Below, in pieces: positions 16,380-26,564 of a stretch of DNA of 64,000 nucleotides (position 1 is the first letter of the stretch; each line of letters starts with the position of its first letter). The position numbers were made by a program, and so were the translations under genes. The DNA comes from Candidatus Zixiibacteriota bacterium (lineage in GTDB: Bacteria; Desulfobacterota; Binatia; UBA9968), in assembly GCA_035574315.1 (NCBI GenBank), contig DATLYW010000012.1:1-64000 (forward strand). Direction: 5' to 3'. The notes below the pieces were generated by a model. That model was not told the DNA's origin. It ran no database searches and saw only the letters and a list, made by a program, of their open reading frames with translations.

Positions 16380-18931
16380 TCGAACAACTCCTCAACATCG
16401 ATTTCGCGCGGCCGACCTTTCTCTGGTTTCTGGCAGCTCTTCCGTTGCTCTGGCTTCGGCTCCGACAGCGCTCTCTGGCGGTGATCGTCCTTCGGAGCGT
16501 GGTGGTGACGCTTTTGGTCCTTACGCTCGCGGACCCGCAAATCTCCCGTCAGCAGACCAAGGAGACCCGGGAGGAACGCATGTTCGCCTTCGACGTCTCC
16601 GCAAGCATTCCCGCCGAGATGCGAACCTGGATGGCACGCGAGGCTGCGGCGCGATTCCCGCCACGCTCCGGCGATCGGGTCTTTCTCTTCGGCGGGATGC
16701 CGGTCGAGGCGGACGACTGGGCCGAGCGGCTGCAAGCCCGGAACAGCGCCGGAGAGCCCACCCAGCCCGATAAAACCAACCTCCAAAGGCTCTTCGAGAC
16801 GATTGTTTCGCTTCGCACCGGGCCGCGCGACCTCTACCTGTTCACCGACGGCTGGGAAACCGAGGGCGACGTAAGGCGGCTTCTGCCCCGTGTCGCGGCC
16901 GCCGGAGTGAGGGTTTTTCCCATCGTTCCGGTGACCTCGTTGGCGGTCTCCAACGTCGCCGTCTCGAGACTCATCGCACCGAGCCACGGCGAGAGCGGCG
17001 ATAATGTGAGCCTGAAAGTCGTTCTGGAGAACCAGGGCAACGGCAACGTCGAGGGAACGTTGACGCTCTCCAGGAACGACCACACGATCAAGACCGAAAG
17101 GATCCAGCTCGGACCCGGCAGCCGCCTTTTCCGTTACGAGGTCGCATTGCCGGAAGGAGGCGCCTTGGCGACCTTTCGCGCAACATTCACACCGAGCCGC
17201 GGCGGCTCCGACGCCATTGCTTCCGATAACCAGGCCCACGCGCTTGTTGCCGTCCGCTCCAAGGCAAAGGTCCTTTTGCTCAACGGCCGACCGGGAGGGG
17301 GGCGCTACCTGGAAGAGCTCCTCAAGCGCCAGGGTTTCGAGGTGCACTCCCGTTCGGCGACCCAAGCTCCTCCCTCCCCTGAGGGTTACAACGTCGTCAT
17401 CTTCAACAACGTCGAGCGCGAGCGATTCCCGGCGTCTTATCTCGCGGCCGTGGAACGCCACGTGGCCTCAGGCAACTCCTTCGTGATGCTCGGGAGCGAG
17501 TGGAGCTTTGGTCCGGGTGGATACCGGGGTACCCCGGTCGAGACCATCCTGCCGGTGGAGCTGAAAGAGCCCAAAAAGGAAGAGCACAACCGGGCCGTGG
17601 TTCTCGTGATCGACAAATCCGGGAGCATGCGCGAGGACAACCGGATCCTTTTCGCCCAGGAAGCCGCCAAGGCGGTGGCCAATCAGCTCAAGGACAACGA
17701 TCTCCTGGGCGTCATCGGCTTCGATGTTTCTCCTTTCGTGGTTGTTCCGGTCGATGCCGTGGGGCGGCTGAGGGGCCGCTTCGCCGCGCAGGTCGACCGG
17801 CTCAAGCCCGGAGGCCAGACCTACTTTTTCCCGGCCCTGGTCGAGGCGAAGCGGCAGCTCGAGAAGCTCAACGCCGGCCGGAAGCACGTCATTCTCCTGA
17901 GCGACGGCGAGACCCGCGGCAGCCAGGGAGAGCTGATTGACCTGGTGAGCGTGATGAAATCGGAAATGAAAATAACCGTTTCGGCCATCGCTATTGGTCC
18001 GGAAGCCGACATCCGCATCATGAAGCGGATCAGCCAGTATGGCGGCGGCCTGTTCCACCATACGGCCGATCCGTCGTCCCTCCCGCGCATCGCCCTGCAG
18101 CAACTCCAGGAAAAGGGAGACGAAGAGCCGCCGGCGGAGCGCGACTGGATGCCCGTCCAGGAAAAAGGGTCGGAAATCCTCGCCGGGTTCTCCGGGGCCT
18201 ATCCGCCGATCCGGGGCCAGATCGAAACCGAGCTCAAGAAAGGAGCCAGCCTGGACCTTTCCACGCCGCGCAACGGCCGCAAGCTGCCCCTCATGGCCTC
18301 GTGGCGCTACGGAAAAGGAAAGTCGGTAGCCCTCACGATGGACATGGAAGGGCGTTGGAGCCGGAACTGGATCCCATGGGGGGGCTTGACCGGGTTCTGG
18401 GGAAAAATCCTGGGGTGGTTGCAGCCGCCGGTAGAAACGGTACCGCCCCATGAAGCCAGGATCAATGTGGTCCAAGACCGCGCCGTTCTGGACCTTTACG
18501 TCTATGACGAGGCCAGCCTCGAGAGCCGGTTCAGCTTCGTTGTCAACGGAAAAGGAGTGAGAACCGACGGAAGCCTCAAAAGAGTGGCTCCAGGCCACTA
18601 CCAGACCCAACTGCCTCTGCGGTCACGGGGAGATTATCGCATAGATATCGCCGAGGAGCGCCGAGGCATGCGGCGGATCTATCCGCCGATCGGGTACACG
18701 CTGCCCTACGATCTCCTTCACGAATTGCCTAGAAATCAGCCGAACTTACCCTTGCTCACCGAGCTTGCCGAGGCCACAGGCGGAGAACTCAACCCCTCCA
18801 AAGCTCCCCGCCGCGCCGAGGCCGCCGTAATCCACAGCTACCAGCCGCTGCGCTCACCGCTGATTGCCGCCGTATTCGCGCTGTTTCTGCTCGAGGTCGC
18901 CGTCCGGCGGCTAATCTACGCCGAAAACTGA
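16376..18931 (+). CDS. Large membrane protein with vWA domain and glutamine-amidotransferase-like fold
   Basis: 851 aa. Two N-terminal membrane segments (FLWFLAALPLLWLRL; VVVTLLVLTLADP) precede a degenerate vWA region, a GATase1-like domain (about residues 290-400, KAKVLLLNGRPGGGRYLEELL) and a second, canonical vWA domain with VVLVIDKSGSMREDN. A C-terminal membrane helix (LIAAVFALFLLEVAV) closes it. This is the usual third partner of DUF58/BatA operons. ATG at 16376 overlaps the previous stop. The molecular role is not established. Confidence 0.85.
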   Translation: MIEQLLNIDFARPTFLWFLAALPLLWLRLRQRSLAVIVLRSVVVTLLVLTLADPQISRQQTKETREERMFAFDVSASIPAEMRTWMAREAAARFPPRSGDRVFLFGGMPVEADDWAERLQARNSAGEPTQPDKTNLQRLFETIVSLRTGPRDLYLFTDGWETEGDVRRLLPRVAAAGVRVFPIVPVTSLAVSNVAVSRLIAPSHGESGDNVSLKVVLENQGNGNVEGTLTLSRNDHTIKTERIQLGPGSRLFRYEVALPEGGALATFRATFTPSRGGSDAIASDNQAHALVAVRSKAKVLLLNGRPGGGRYLEELLKRQGFEVHSRSATQAPPSPEGYNVVIFNNVERERFPASYLAAVERHVASGNSFVMLGSEWSFGPGGYRGTPVETILPVELKEPKKEEHNRAVVLVIDKSGSMREDNRILFAQEAAKAVANQLKDNDLLGVIGFDVSPFVVVPVDAVGRLRGRFAAQVDRLKPGGQTYFFPALVEAKRQLEKLNAGRKHVILLSDGETRGSQGELIDLVSVMKSEMKITVSAIAIGPEADIRIMKRISQYGGGLFHHTADPSSLPRIALQQLQEKGDEEPPAERDWMPVQEKGSEILAGFSGAYPPIRGQIETELKKGASLDLSTPRNGRKLPLMASWRYGKGKSVALTMDMEGRWSRNWIPWGGLTGFWGKILGWLQPPVETVPPHEARINVVQDRAVLDLYVYDEASLESRFSFVVNGKGVRTDGSLKRVAPGHYQTQLPLRSRGDYRIDIAEERRGMRRIYPPIGYTLPYDLLHELPRNQPNLPLLTELAEATGGELNPSKAPRRAEAAVIHSYQPLRSPLIAAVFALFLLEVAVRRLIYAEN

Positions 18932-18977
18932 GCGTTTTTCACAATCCCGCAGCCTCAGCCCGACGGCCATTTTCCGT

Positions 18978-19006
18978 TTGACAGCCGGCGCGAAACGGTT
19001 TATTGA
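18978..19006 (+). promoter_or_regulatory. Sigma-70-type promoter for the M23 peptidase gene
   Basis: TTGACA (18978-18983), a 17-nt spacer and TATTGA (19001-19006). Transcription would start near 19013, only about 12 nt before the ATG at 19025, leaving a very short leader. A near-perfect -35 with correct spacing supports it; the -10 is one to two bases off consensus. Confidence 0.5.
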
Positions 19007-19024
19007 GGGTAAGGTTTTTTGCTC

Positions 19025-20404
19025 ATGGGGCGGCTTAGAAATCTCTACAGAATTGCCGAAAGCCGAAGCGGCAATATTACATTAACGCGTTTTTTCAATA
19101 CCTTAGCTTGGCTATCGGTTTTCGTTCTGGCGCTGACTTTCAAGCCCAAGGAAGCTGAAGCCGTAAGGCAGAAAACCATCCAGAAGCAACCCGCCAAAGC
19201 AAAAAGCGGCGCCCCGAGCCGATCGCGAAAGGCGCTGAAGGCGTCCCCCGCCCCCGAGGCTGCTCCCGAGCCGGACGAGCCCTTGGAGCCAAGAGAGCAC
19301 GTCACCTATCGGACCCGGCCGGGCGAAAACCTGATAAATGTTCTAAATCGTTTCCAGCTCTCCAAGGGTGAAAAGCTTACCTGGACGCGCTCGATCAAAC
19401 GCGACCTCTCGACCAGACCTCTTCCCCCCGGGCGTGAGATTCATTTCTTTTTCGGCAGGCGAAAGGCCCCCTCGCAGCGGTCGGGCAACCTCTCCCTGAA
19501 GGCGCTGGAGCTCGATTACGACGATGCCTGGACCTTTACCTGGGAGAAAGACCCTAAGGGAATTCTTTTCCAAAAACGGGAAAAACCTTACGATGTCGAG
19601 GTCCACACCGCTTCGGCCGTAATCGACTCGACGCTTTACGATTCCGGCCAGCGGGCAGGCATCCAGCCGGCTCTGCTCTCGCAGCTCGCCGACATCTTTG
19701 CCTGGGACGTCAACCTTGAACGTGACATTGGTTACGGTGACAGCTTCAAGATTGTTTACGAGAAGCGAAGCCGCCGCGGACAGGAGACCGCGCCGTCCTT
19801 GCGTATCCTCGCGGCTGAGCTCATCAATGCCGGGCGGAAGCTGACAGCCATCTATTTTGAGCGGCAGAAAGGAATCGGGGGATACTTCAACGAGGAGGGC
19901 AGGAGCCTCGCGCGCGCCTTTCTCCGCTTTCCCCTGGAGTTCACCAGCATCACCTCTCATTTCACCGGCTCCCGATTTCATCCGGTTCTCAGAATCAATG
20001 CTCCGCATACCGGCGTCGATTTCGCCGCGCGCCGGGGCACCCCGGTGAGGGCCGTGGGAGACGGGGTTGTTACGGCGGCCAAACGTAACGGAGCCTACGG
20101 CAAGCTGGTCGAGATCCGGCATGAATCGGCCTACACCACGAGGTATGCCCACCTGGATCGCTTCGCCTACGGCATCCGGGACGGCGTCACGGTGAGAAAA
20201 GGCGACATCATCGGCTATGTCGGCTCGACCGGCCGGAGCACGGGTCCCCATTTGCATTTCGAGCTCTACAAGGACGGCCAGTACGTCGATCCGCTGAGCG
20301 TCGACTTTCCGGCCGACGATGCGATCGAGCCGGCCCTCCAGCGTCGCTTCGAGCAGCACAAGCAGCTTCTCCTGGTACAGCTCCCGAGCGACACGCCCTC
20401 CTGA
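19025..20404 (+). CDS. M23-family murein endopeptidase with N-terminal LysM/OapA-like domain
   Basis: 459-aa peptidoglycan hydrolase of the MepM type. A single N-terminal membrane/signal segment (LAWLSVFVLALTF) is followed by a proline/alanine-rich linker. A LysM/OapA-like region (TYRTRPGENLINVLNRFQLS) and a middle domain come next. The C-terminal LytM/M23 catalytic domain has zinc ligands in HTGVDFAA and HLHFE and the conserved GAYGKLVEIRH. ATG at 19025 is preferred to TTG 19019. It stands alone between the vWA operon and cinA and has its own promoter. Confidence 0.92.
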   Translation: MGRLRNLYRIAESRSGNITLTRFFNTLAWLSVFVLALTFKPKEAEAVRQKTIQKQPAKAKSGAPSRSRKALKASPAPEAAPEPDEPLEPREHVTYRTRPGENLINVLNRFQLSKGEKLTWTRSIKRDLSTRPLPPGREIHFFFGRRKAPSQRSGNLSLKALELDYDDAWTFTWEKDPKGILFQKREKPYDVEVHTASAVIDSTLYDSGQRAGIQPALLSQLADIFAWDVNLERDIGYGDSFKIVYEKRSRRGQETAPSLRILAAELINAGRKLTAIYFERQKGIGGYFNEEGRSLARAFLRFPLEFTSITSHFTGSRFHPVLRINAPHTGVDFAARRGTPVRAVGDGVVTAAKRNGAYGKLVEIRHESAYTTRYAHLDRFAYGIRDGVTVRKGDIIGYVGSTGRSTGPHLHFELYKDGQYVDPLSVDFPADDAIEPALQRRFEQHKQLLLVQLPSDTPS

Positions 20405-20410
20405 TCACGA

Positions 20411-20425
20411 CCCCGCATCGCGGGG
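20411..20425 (+). terminator. GC-rich hairpin after the M23 gene (possible terminator)
   Basis: CCCCGC-ATC-GCGGGG begins 6 nt after the peptidase stop. It has a strong stem and triloop but no U-tract, so intrinsic termination would be weak. Confidence 0.35.
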
Positions 20426-20539
20426 GGTGCTGAAGAGCTGCATTGCGGCTTTCGCAACCGGTGTCTCTCTGCTATTCTGAAGTCGGTCCACGGTTGCGCA
20501 CGTTCGCGGGGCGGTTGCCCGGTGCGGGCGGCCGGTCAC

Positions 20540-21790
20540 ATGCCCACGAAAGCTGTTATCATCAGCAGCGGGGACGAGCTCACCACCGGGAGAGTCGTCG
20601 ACACGAATTCCGCAGTCATTGCGGAGCGTCTCACCGCCGACGGATTCCAGATCGCTGCGGTCATCAAGGTCGGCGATAGCCGCGAGCAGCTGCTCTGGGC
20701 TTTGCAGCAGGCCCGCGCCATGGCCGATGTCGTGATCGGGACCGGAGGTCTTGGGCCGACCGCAGACGACCTCACCGCAGCGGTGGTCGCGGAGTTTATC
20801 GGCCGCGGCCTCTGGCGCGACGAAACCGTCGTCGACCAGCTCAAAGCCCGATTTGCCGCGCGCGGGCTCCCCTGGACCGAAAACAACCTCAAACAGGCCC
20901 TGTTCCCCGAGGGAGCGACGGTCATACCGAACCCGGTCGGCACGGCTCCCGGATTTCGCGTCGACCTCGCCCCCGGAAAACCGCTCGTCTGGCTGCCCGG
21001 CGTGCCGCACGAGATGACCGTGATGCTGGAGCAGTCGGTCCTTCCGTGGCTCCGGGAGCGTAGCGGAGCGCCCGGCCGGATCGAAAGTTGCACGTTCAAG
21101 CTTTACGGGCTCACGGAGTCTCGTCTCGACGATCTCGTCTCTCCCTTGCCGCTGGGCGAGAAGGCGACCTTGTCGTTTCGGGCCCACTTTCCGGACCTGT
21201 CTTTGAGGCTTACCGTGCGCGACGGGGCCAACGGCTTTTTCGAGCAGCTGCGCGACCGCATCCGCGAGCTGTTGCGCGACTACATCTACGCCGAAGGCGA
21301 TCTTACGCTCGAGGAGGTCGTTGGCGGCCTGTTGCTTCGCCGGCGGGACACCCTGGCTCTTGCCGAGTCGTGTACGGGAGGTTTGATCAGCCATCGGATC
21401 ACGCGTGTAGCCGGGAGCTCGGCATATTTTCGAGGCTCCGTGGTCGCTTATGCCAATGAGGCCAAGCACCGCTTTCTGGGGGTTCGCGCGCCCACGCTGG
21501 AAAAGTTCGGGGCCGTGAGCCGCGAAACCGCGCTGGAGATGTCGCAGGGAGCCCGTGAACGGTTCGGAGCGACGACCGCTCTCGGCGTCACCGGCATCGC
21601 CGGGCCGACCGGCGGAAGCGCGGAGAAGCCCGTCGGCACCGTCTGGATCGCCTTGTCCCACGCCGGCGGAGACGAAGCCCGGTGCTTTCAATTTCACGGC
21701 GGACGAGAGCGGATCGTCCAGGCTGCCTCGCAGGCAGCGCTCAACTGGCTCCGACTGGCGCTGCAGGCGCAAGCGAAAGAGCGACCGTGA
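20540..21790 (+). CDS. cinA: CinA-like protein, nicotinamide-nucleotide amidohydrolase
   Basis: 416 aa with the two-domain layout. The N-terminal MoCF/molybdopterin-binding-like domain has KAVIISSGDELTTGRVVDTN and GTGGLGPTADD. The C-terminal CinA amidase domain has LAESCTGGLISHRIT and GVTGIAGPTGG. The C-terminal domain hydrolyses NMN to NaMN in NAD salvage. ATG at 20540 gives the family N-terminus; the upstream in-frame start only adds six residues. Its TGA overlaps the GTG of thpR, opening the cinA-thpR-recA-recX-alaS block. Confidence 0.95.
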   Translation: MPTKAVIISSGDELTTGRVVDTNSAVIAERLTADGFQIAAVIKVGDSREQLLWALQQARAMADVVIGTGGLGPTADDLTAAVVAEFIGRGLWRDETVVDQLKARFAARGLPWTENNLKQALFPEGATVIPNPVGTAPGFRVDLAPGKPLVWLPGVPHEMTVMLEQSVLPWLRERSGAPGRIESCTFKLYGLTESRLDDLVSPLPLGEKATLSFRAHFPDLSLRLTVRDGANGFFEQLRDRIRELLRDYIYAEGDLTLEEVVGGLLLRRRDTLALAESCTGGLISHRITRVAGSSAYFRGSVVAYANEAKHRFLGVRAPTLEKFGAVSRETALEMSQGARERFGATTALGVTGIAGPTGGSAEKPVGTVWIALSHAGGDEARCFQFHGGRERIVQAASQAALNWLRLALQAQAKERP

Positions 21791-22356
21791 TTCGTGCTTT
21801 CGTGGGCATCAGGCTTGACGGCCGGGTGGTCCGAGCTATTGCCGCTGCGATCGAGGAGCTCAAACCTAAGCTGCACGGGATCCGTTGGGTCGCTCCTGAA
21901 GCTTTCCACTTGACTTTGAAATTCCTCGGTCCTATCAGCGAGGAGAAGATCGAGCCGATCTCATCGGCGCTCGGCCGCTCGGCAAAGCTCTTTTCGCGCT
22001 TCACCATAAATGCTAAAGGTCTAGGGGTATTTCCCGAGACCGGACGGCCGCGAGTGCTCTGGGTCGGGCTCGAAGCTCGCGGATTGGAGGCACTGGCCTC
22101 GCGAGTGGAAAGCGAGCTGGAGCCGTTGGGCTTCGACCGGGAGAAGCGGTCCTTCACGCCCCACCTCACGGTGGGCCGCTGGCGCCGTCCGGAAGGCGGG
22201 TTGGCAGCGCTGCGAACCGAGCTGGAGCGCTGGCGCAGCCGCGAGTTCGGCGTATCGACGGTCGAGGACATCGTTCTCTTTCAGAGCGTGCTCACTCGCA
22301 GCGGCGCAGTTTACACCCCGATCAGGATTTTCGAACTCAACGGCGAGGTCGAGTGA
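21787..22356 (+). CDS. thpR: RNA 2',3'-cyclic phosphodiesterase (2H phosphoesterase)
   Basis: A 189-aa 2H-family enzyme that opens 2',3'-cyclic phosphates on RNA. The paired HxTx motifs are present: HLTLKFLG (about residue 40) and HLTVGRWRR (about residue 126). GTG at 21787 overlaps the cinA stop and gives the family start IRAFVGIRL. It lies 22 nt upstream of recA. A 7-bp inverted repeat (GAGGTCG...CGACCTC, 22345-22365) spans its stop codon and could influence recA expression. Confidence 0.93.
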   Translation: MIRAFVGIRLDGRVVRAIAAAIEELKPKLHGIRWVAPEAFHLTLKFLGPISEEKIEPISSALGRSAKLFSRFTINAKGLGVFPETGRPRVLWVGLEARGLEALASRVESELEPLGFDREKRSFTPHLTVGRWRRPEGGLAALRTELERWRSREFGVSTVEDIVLFQSVLTRSGAVYTPIRIFELNGEVE

Positions 22357-22378
22357 CGCGACCTCATGGAGGCAGCTC

Positions 22379-23428
22379 ATGGACGTGAACAGGGAAAAAG
22401 CCATCGATCTCGCGGTCAGCCAGATCGAACGGCAGTTCGGCAAAGGCGCCATCATGAAGCTCGGGGAGGCCGGCGCCCTGAAAGACATTCCGGTCATCCC
22501 GACGGGCTCGCTCGGCCTCGATATCGCCCTCGGTATCGGCGGCGTGCCGCGGGGCCGCGTGGTGGAGATCTACGGTCCGGAATCCTCGGGAAAGACCACG
22601 CTCGCCCTCCATATCGTCGCCGAAGCCCAGAAGCAGGGAGGCATGGGCGCCTACATCGACGCCGAGCATGCCCTTGACCTGGGTTACGCCAAGAAGCTCG
22701 GCGTCAAGACCGACGATCTCCTCATCTCCCAGCCCGACCACGGAGAGCAGGCCTTGGAGATCGCCGAAACCCTCGTGCGCAGCGGGGCGATCGACGTTCT
22801 GGTCATCGACTCGGTCGCCGCGCTGGTGCCCAAGGCCGAGATCGAGGGGGAGATGGGCGACGCACACATGGGCCTGCAGGCCCGGCTGATGTCGCAGGCG
22901 TTGAGGAAATTGACCGCGACGATCTCGCGCTCGCAGACAGTCGTCGTGTTCATCAACCAGATCCGGATGAAGATCGGCGTCATGTTCGGCAACCCGGAAA
23001 CCACCACGGGAGGAAACGCCCTGAAGTTCTACGCCTCGGTGCGAATGGACATTCGCCGGACCGGTGCGCTCAAGGACGGTGACAACATCGTCGGCGGTCG
23101 TGCCCGGGTCAAGATCGTCAAGAACAAGGTCGCGCCGCCGTTCAAGGAGGCCGAATTCGACATCCTGTACGGGACGGGGATCTCCCGCGACGGCGAGATC
23201 ATCGATCTCGGCAGCGAGATGGGAATCGTGGAGAAAAGCGGCGCCTGGTATTCCTTCGGCGGAGAGCGGATCGCCCAGGGGCGCGAGGCGGCCAGGCAGT
23301 TTCTTCGTGAGCATCCGCAGATCGCCGCGCAAATCGCCGGGAAGATCATGGAAAAGGCGGGGCTGAAGCGGGGGACCGCCGAGTCTCCCTCGACCGGGGA
23401 CAAGAAGGAAAAAGCCAAGCCGCGATAA
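22379..23428 (+). CDS. recA: Recombinase RecA
   Basis: 349-aa DNA strand-exchange ATPase and LexA co-protease. Visible are the Walker [14 protein letters not shown], the MAW-like [18 protein letters not shown], Walker [22 protein letters not shown], the L1/L2 loops and [19 protein letters not shown]. The C-terminus is lysine-rich rather than acidic. GGAGG sits 6 nt before the ATG. I see no recognisable LexA/SOS box upstream, but lineages differ in their SOS operator. Confidence 0.98.
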   Translation: MDVNREKAIDLAVSQIERQFGKGAIMKLGEAGALKDIPVIPTGSLGLDIALGIGGVPRGRVVEIYGPESSGKTTLALHIVAEAQKQGGMGAYIDAEHALDLGYAKKLGVKTDDLLISQPDHGEQALEIAETLVRSGAIDVLVIDSVAALVPKAEIEGEMGDAHMGLQARLMSQALRKLTATISRSQTVVVFINQIRMKIGVMFGNPETTTGGNALKFYASVRMDIRRTGALKDGDNIVGGRARVKIVKNKVAPPFKEAEFDILYGTGISRDGEIIDLGSEMGIVEKSGAWYSFGGERIAQGREAARQFLREHPQIAAQIAGKIMEKAGLKRGTAESPSTGDKKEKAKPR

Positions 23429-23436
23429 CTTCAACC

Positions 23437-23922
23437 CTGAAGCCACCGACATTCAAGCCAAGACCCGCCGATCAGGCGCTCGATTCGGCGCTGCGCTACC
23501 TTGGTCGTCGATCGCGCAGCGAATCCGAAGTTCGGGCCGAGCTCCTGCGGAAGGGGTTCCGCGGGCGCATCGTCGACGCCGTACTGGAAAAGCTTCGCTC
23601 GTTGAATTACCTTAATGACAGGGAATTCGCGAGGGAATGGGCCCGGGCCCGGGCCGAAAGCCGGGGGCTCGGCCGCGGGCGAATCGAGGAGGAGCTGAGG
23701 GCCAAAGGGATCGACCCCGAGCTGATCTCGGAGGTGATGCGGGAGGTGTTCGCGCAAGCGGACGAGCACAGCCGGGCGAGGTCGTTGCTGGAAAAACGCT
23801 TCAAGACCCTCGACACCGCCGATCCCGGGATCGTGCGGCGCGCCGCCGCCTTTCTCAAGCGGCGAGGATACAGCGACAGCGTGATCTCGGATCTGCTGTC
23901 GCGCGGGATCGAGGGTTGCTGA
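23437..23922 (+). CDS. recX: Regulatory protein RecX, start codon uncertain
   Basis: RecA modulator made of three-helix repeats. The frame reads ADQALDSALRYLGRRSRSES, then LRSLNYLNDREFAREWARAR and a final RRGYSDSVISDLL, covering a normal RecX length. No ATG, GTG or TTG exists in frame between the upstream stop (23308-23310) and TTG 23602, and starting at 23602 would delete the first repeat. I therefore give CTG 23437 as a tentative start; ATA 23425 is the other possibility. It follows recA by 8 nt and is followed by alaS. Confidence 0.8.
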   Translation: MKPPTFKPRPADQALDSALRYLGRRSRSESEVRAELLRKGFRGRIVDAVLEKLRSLNYLNDREFAREWARARAESRGLGRGRIEEELRAKGIDPELISEVMREVFAQADEHSRARSLLEKRFKTLDTADPGIVRRAAAFLKRRGYSDSVISDLLSRGIEGC

Positions 23923-23927
23923 AATTC

Positions 23928-26564
23928 ATGATCACTGGAAACGAGGTACGCAAGTCCTTCCTGAGCCATTTTGCCAGGCTCGGCCACACCATCGTCCCGA
24001 GCGCGTCGCTCGTGCCGGAAAAGGACCCGACGCTGCTGTTCACCAACGCCGGGATGGTGCAGTTCAAGAACGTTTTTCTCGGCCTTGAGAAGCTGCCTTA
24101 CGTGCGCGCCGCCAATTCCCAGAAGTGCCTGCGGATCAGCGGCAAGCACAACGACCTCGAGGCCGTAGGGCGCGACACCTATCACCATACGTTCTTCGAG
24201 ATGCTCGGGAACTGGTCGTTCGGCGACTATTACAAACCGGAGGCGATCGAGTGGGCATGGCAGCTGCTCACCCGCGAATGGGGACTCCCGGTGGACCGGC
24301 TCTGGGCGACCGTCTATCTCGAGGACGACGAAGCCGAGAGGCTGTGGTTGCGGATCAGCGGCCTTCCGCCAGAGCGCGTACGCCGTTTCGGCGAAAAGGA
24401 CAACTTCTGGGAGATGGGCGAAACCGGCCCTTGCGGCCCCTGCAGCGAGATCCACCTCGACCGCGGACCGGAAGCTTGCGATCGAAAGGAGCGGGCGGGC
24501 CATGTCTGCCAGCTCAACGGCGACTGCGCCCGCTACATAGAGCTCTGGAATCTCGTCTTCATTCAGTACAACCGCGGCGAGGACGGGCGCCTTTCCGAGC
24601 TCCCCGCCAAGCACGTCGATACCGGGATGGGCCTCGAACGGATCACGGCGGTCCTGCAGCACGTGCTGTCGAACTACGACGTCGACTTCCTGCGTGAGCT
24701 GATCGCCGCGGCGGAGCGCGTGTCCGGAAGGCGCTACGGCGTCGACCCCGTCGCCGACGTCTCCTTCCGCGTCATCGCCGATCACACGCGCGCCGTGAGC
24801 TTCCTGGTCGCCGACGGCGTCCTGCCGAGCAACGAGGGACGAGGGTACGTCCTGCGGCGGCTGCTGCGCCGGGCCGCGCGGCACGGCCGGCTCATCGGGC
24901 TCGACGAGCCGTTTCTCTACCGGATCGTTCCGAGTCTCGTCGAGGTCATGGGCGAGGCCTACCCCGAGCTTCGCTCCGAGCAGGCCCGCATCCAGGAGGT
25001 GCTCCGCAGCGAGGAGGAGCGCTTTGCCGAGACGCTGGAGAAGGGGCTCGCCCTGCTCGACGAAGCGGTCGCGGCACTCAAACGGGACAACCGAAAGACG
25101 CTGCCGGGGGAGGTCGCGTTCCGGCTCTACGATACGTACGGCTTTCCGCTCGATCTTACCGAGGACATCCTGCGGGCCGAACAGATCGCCGTCGACCAGG
25201 CGGGCTTTCAGCGGCTTATGGAGGTGCAGCGGAGCCGGGCGCGGGAAGCCCGGGAGGCGCAGAACATCGACGCGCGCATCCAGCTCGACCGCCCGGTGAG
25301 ATTCATCGGCTACGACCGTCTGGAAGCGGAATCGACCGTGCTCGCTCTCTACTCGGGAGGCCAGGGGAGGACTGAAGTCTCCGAGGGTGCAGAGGTCGAC
25401 CTGCTCACGGCCGAAACTCCCTTCTACGGCGAGTCCGGCGGGCAGGTCGGCGATCGCGGCTACATCGAAACCGCGCGCGGCGACCGGATGGAAGTGCTCG
25501 ACACACAGCATCCCACGCCCCTTCTCACCGTGCACCGGGGCCGGGTGCGAAAAGGCCGCTTCCAGGTGGGCGACGTCGTTCACCTGGTCGTCGATCCGAG
25601 GCACCGCCGACGCACGATGCTCAACCACTCGGCCACCCATATCCTGCACGCCGTGCTGCGGGAGGAGCTGGGATCGCACGTCCGTCAGGCCGGCTCTCTC
25701 GTCGCTCCCGACCGGTTGCGCTTCGACTTCAGCCACACCGGCCCGATCCCGCCGGAGAAGCTGCACGCCATCGAAGAGAAGGTGAACGAGCGGGTCCGCC
25801 AGGACGCCGAGGTGCGGATCGAGGAAACCAGCTATGAGGAGGCCGTGCGCGCCGGCGCTCTGGCGTTCTTTGGCGAGAAATACGGCGACGTGGTGCGCGT
25901 GGTCAGGATCGGCGATTTCTCCACCGAACTCTGCGGCGGCACCCATGTGCGGCACTCGGGAGAGATCGGCCTGTTCAAGCTCCAGGGCGAAGCCGGGGTT
26001 GCGGCCGGCGTGCGCCGGGTGGAGGCGTTGACCGGGGAAAGCGCGCTCGATCTCATCCGCCGCTACGAGGAGGGCCTGAGCGAGATCGGCCGGCTTCTGC
26101 GCTCTACCCCCGAGGAGGCGGTCGACCGGGTGCGAAAGCTGCTCGACCGGCAAAGGGAGCTGGAGAAGGAACTCGAGCGCCTGCGCGAGCAGACGAGCAC
26201 GAATCGCATTCCGGATCTCATGGCCAAGAAGCAAACGGTGAACGGTGTCGGCATGCTGGTGGCGCGGGTCGACGGCGTCGACTCCAGGCAGCTCCGGGAA
26301 CTGGCGGACCAGCTGAAGGAGCGAATCGGTTCAGGTGTTCTGGTGCTGGCTTCAGCCGGCGAGCACGGCGTCAACCTGGTGGCCTGCGTCACCCCGGATC
26401 TGGTGCGCAGGTATCACGCGGGAAGGATCGTCAAGGAGCTTGCCTCTATCGTCGGCGGAGGAGGCGGCGGCCGTCCCGACTTCGCTCAGGCCGGCGGCAA
26501 GGACCCGGACAAGATCCACGCTGCCCTGGAACGCGCCCAGGAGCTCATCCGGAGCACGACGTGA
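23928..26564 (+). CDS. alaS: Alanyl-tRNA synthetase
   Basis: 878-aa class II synthetase with an editing domain. The catalytic core shows FFEMLGNWSFGDYYK and the motif-2 region (DTYHHTFFE). The editing domain has the zinc ligands HSATHILHAVL and CGGTHVRHSGEIG. A C-terminal DHHA1 domain (IVGGGGGGRPDFAQAGG) completes it. ATG at 23928 gives the standard N-terminus. It starts 5 nt after recX; recA-recX-alaS order is widely conserved. Confidence 0.98.
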   Translation: MITGNEVRKSFLSHFARLGHTIVPSASLVPEKDPTLLFTNAGMVQFKNVFLGLEKLPYVRAANSQKCLRISGKHNDLEAVGRDTYHHTFFEMLGNWSFGDYYKPEAIEWAWQLLTREWGLPVDRLWATVYLEDDEAERLWLRISGLPPERVRRFGEKDNFWEMGETGPCGPCSEIHLDRGPEACDRKERAGHVCQLNGDCARYIELWNLVFIQYNRGEDGRLSELPAKHVDTGMGLERITAVLQHVLSNYDVDFLRELIAAAERVSGRRYGVDPVADVSFRVIADHTRAVSFLVADGVLPSNEGRGYVLRRLLRRAARHGRLIGLDEPFLYRIVPSLVEVMGEAYPELRSEQARIQEVLRSEEERFAETLEKGLALLDEAVAALKRDNRKTLPGEVAFRLYDTYGFPLDLTEDILRAEQIAVDQAGFQRLMEVQRSRAREAREAQNIDARIQLDRPVRFIGYDRLEAESTVLALYSGGQGRTEVSEGAEVDLLTAETPFYGESGGQVGDRGYIETARGDRMEVLDTQHPTPLLTVHRGRVRKGRFQVGDVVHLVVDPRHRRRTMLNHSATHILHAVLREELGSHVRQAGSLVAPDRLRFDFSHTGPIPPEKLHAIEEKVNERVRQDAEVRIEETSYEEAVRAGALAFFGEKYGDVVRVVRIGDFSTELCGGTHVRHSGEIGLFKLQGEAGVAAGVRRVEALTGESALDLIRRYEEGLSEIGRLLRSTPEEAVDRVRKLLDRQRELEKELERLREQTSTNRIPDLMAKKQTVNGVGMLVARVDGVDSRQLRELADQLKERIGSGVLVLASAGEHGVNLVACVTPDLVRRYHAGRIVKELASIVGGGGGGRPDFAQAGGKDPDKIHAALERAQELIRSTT

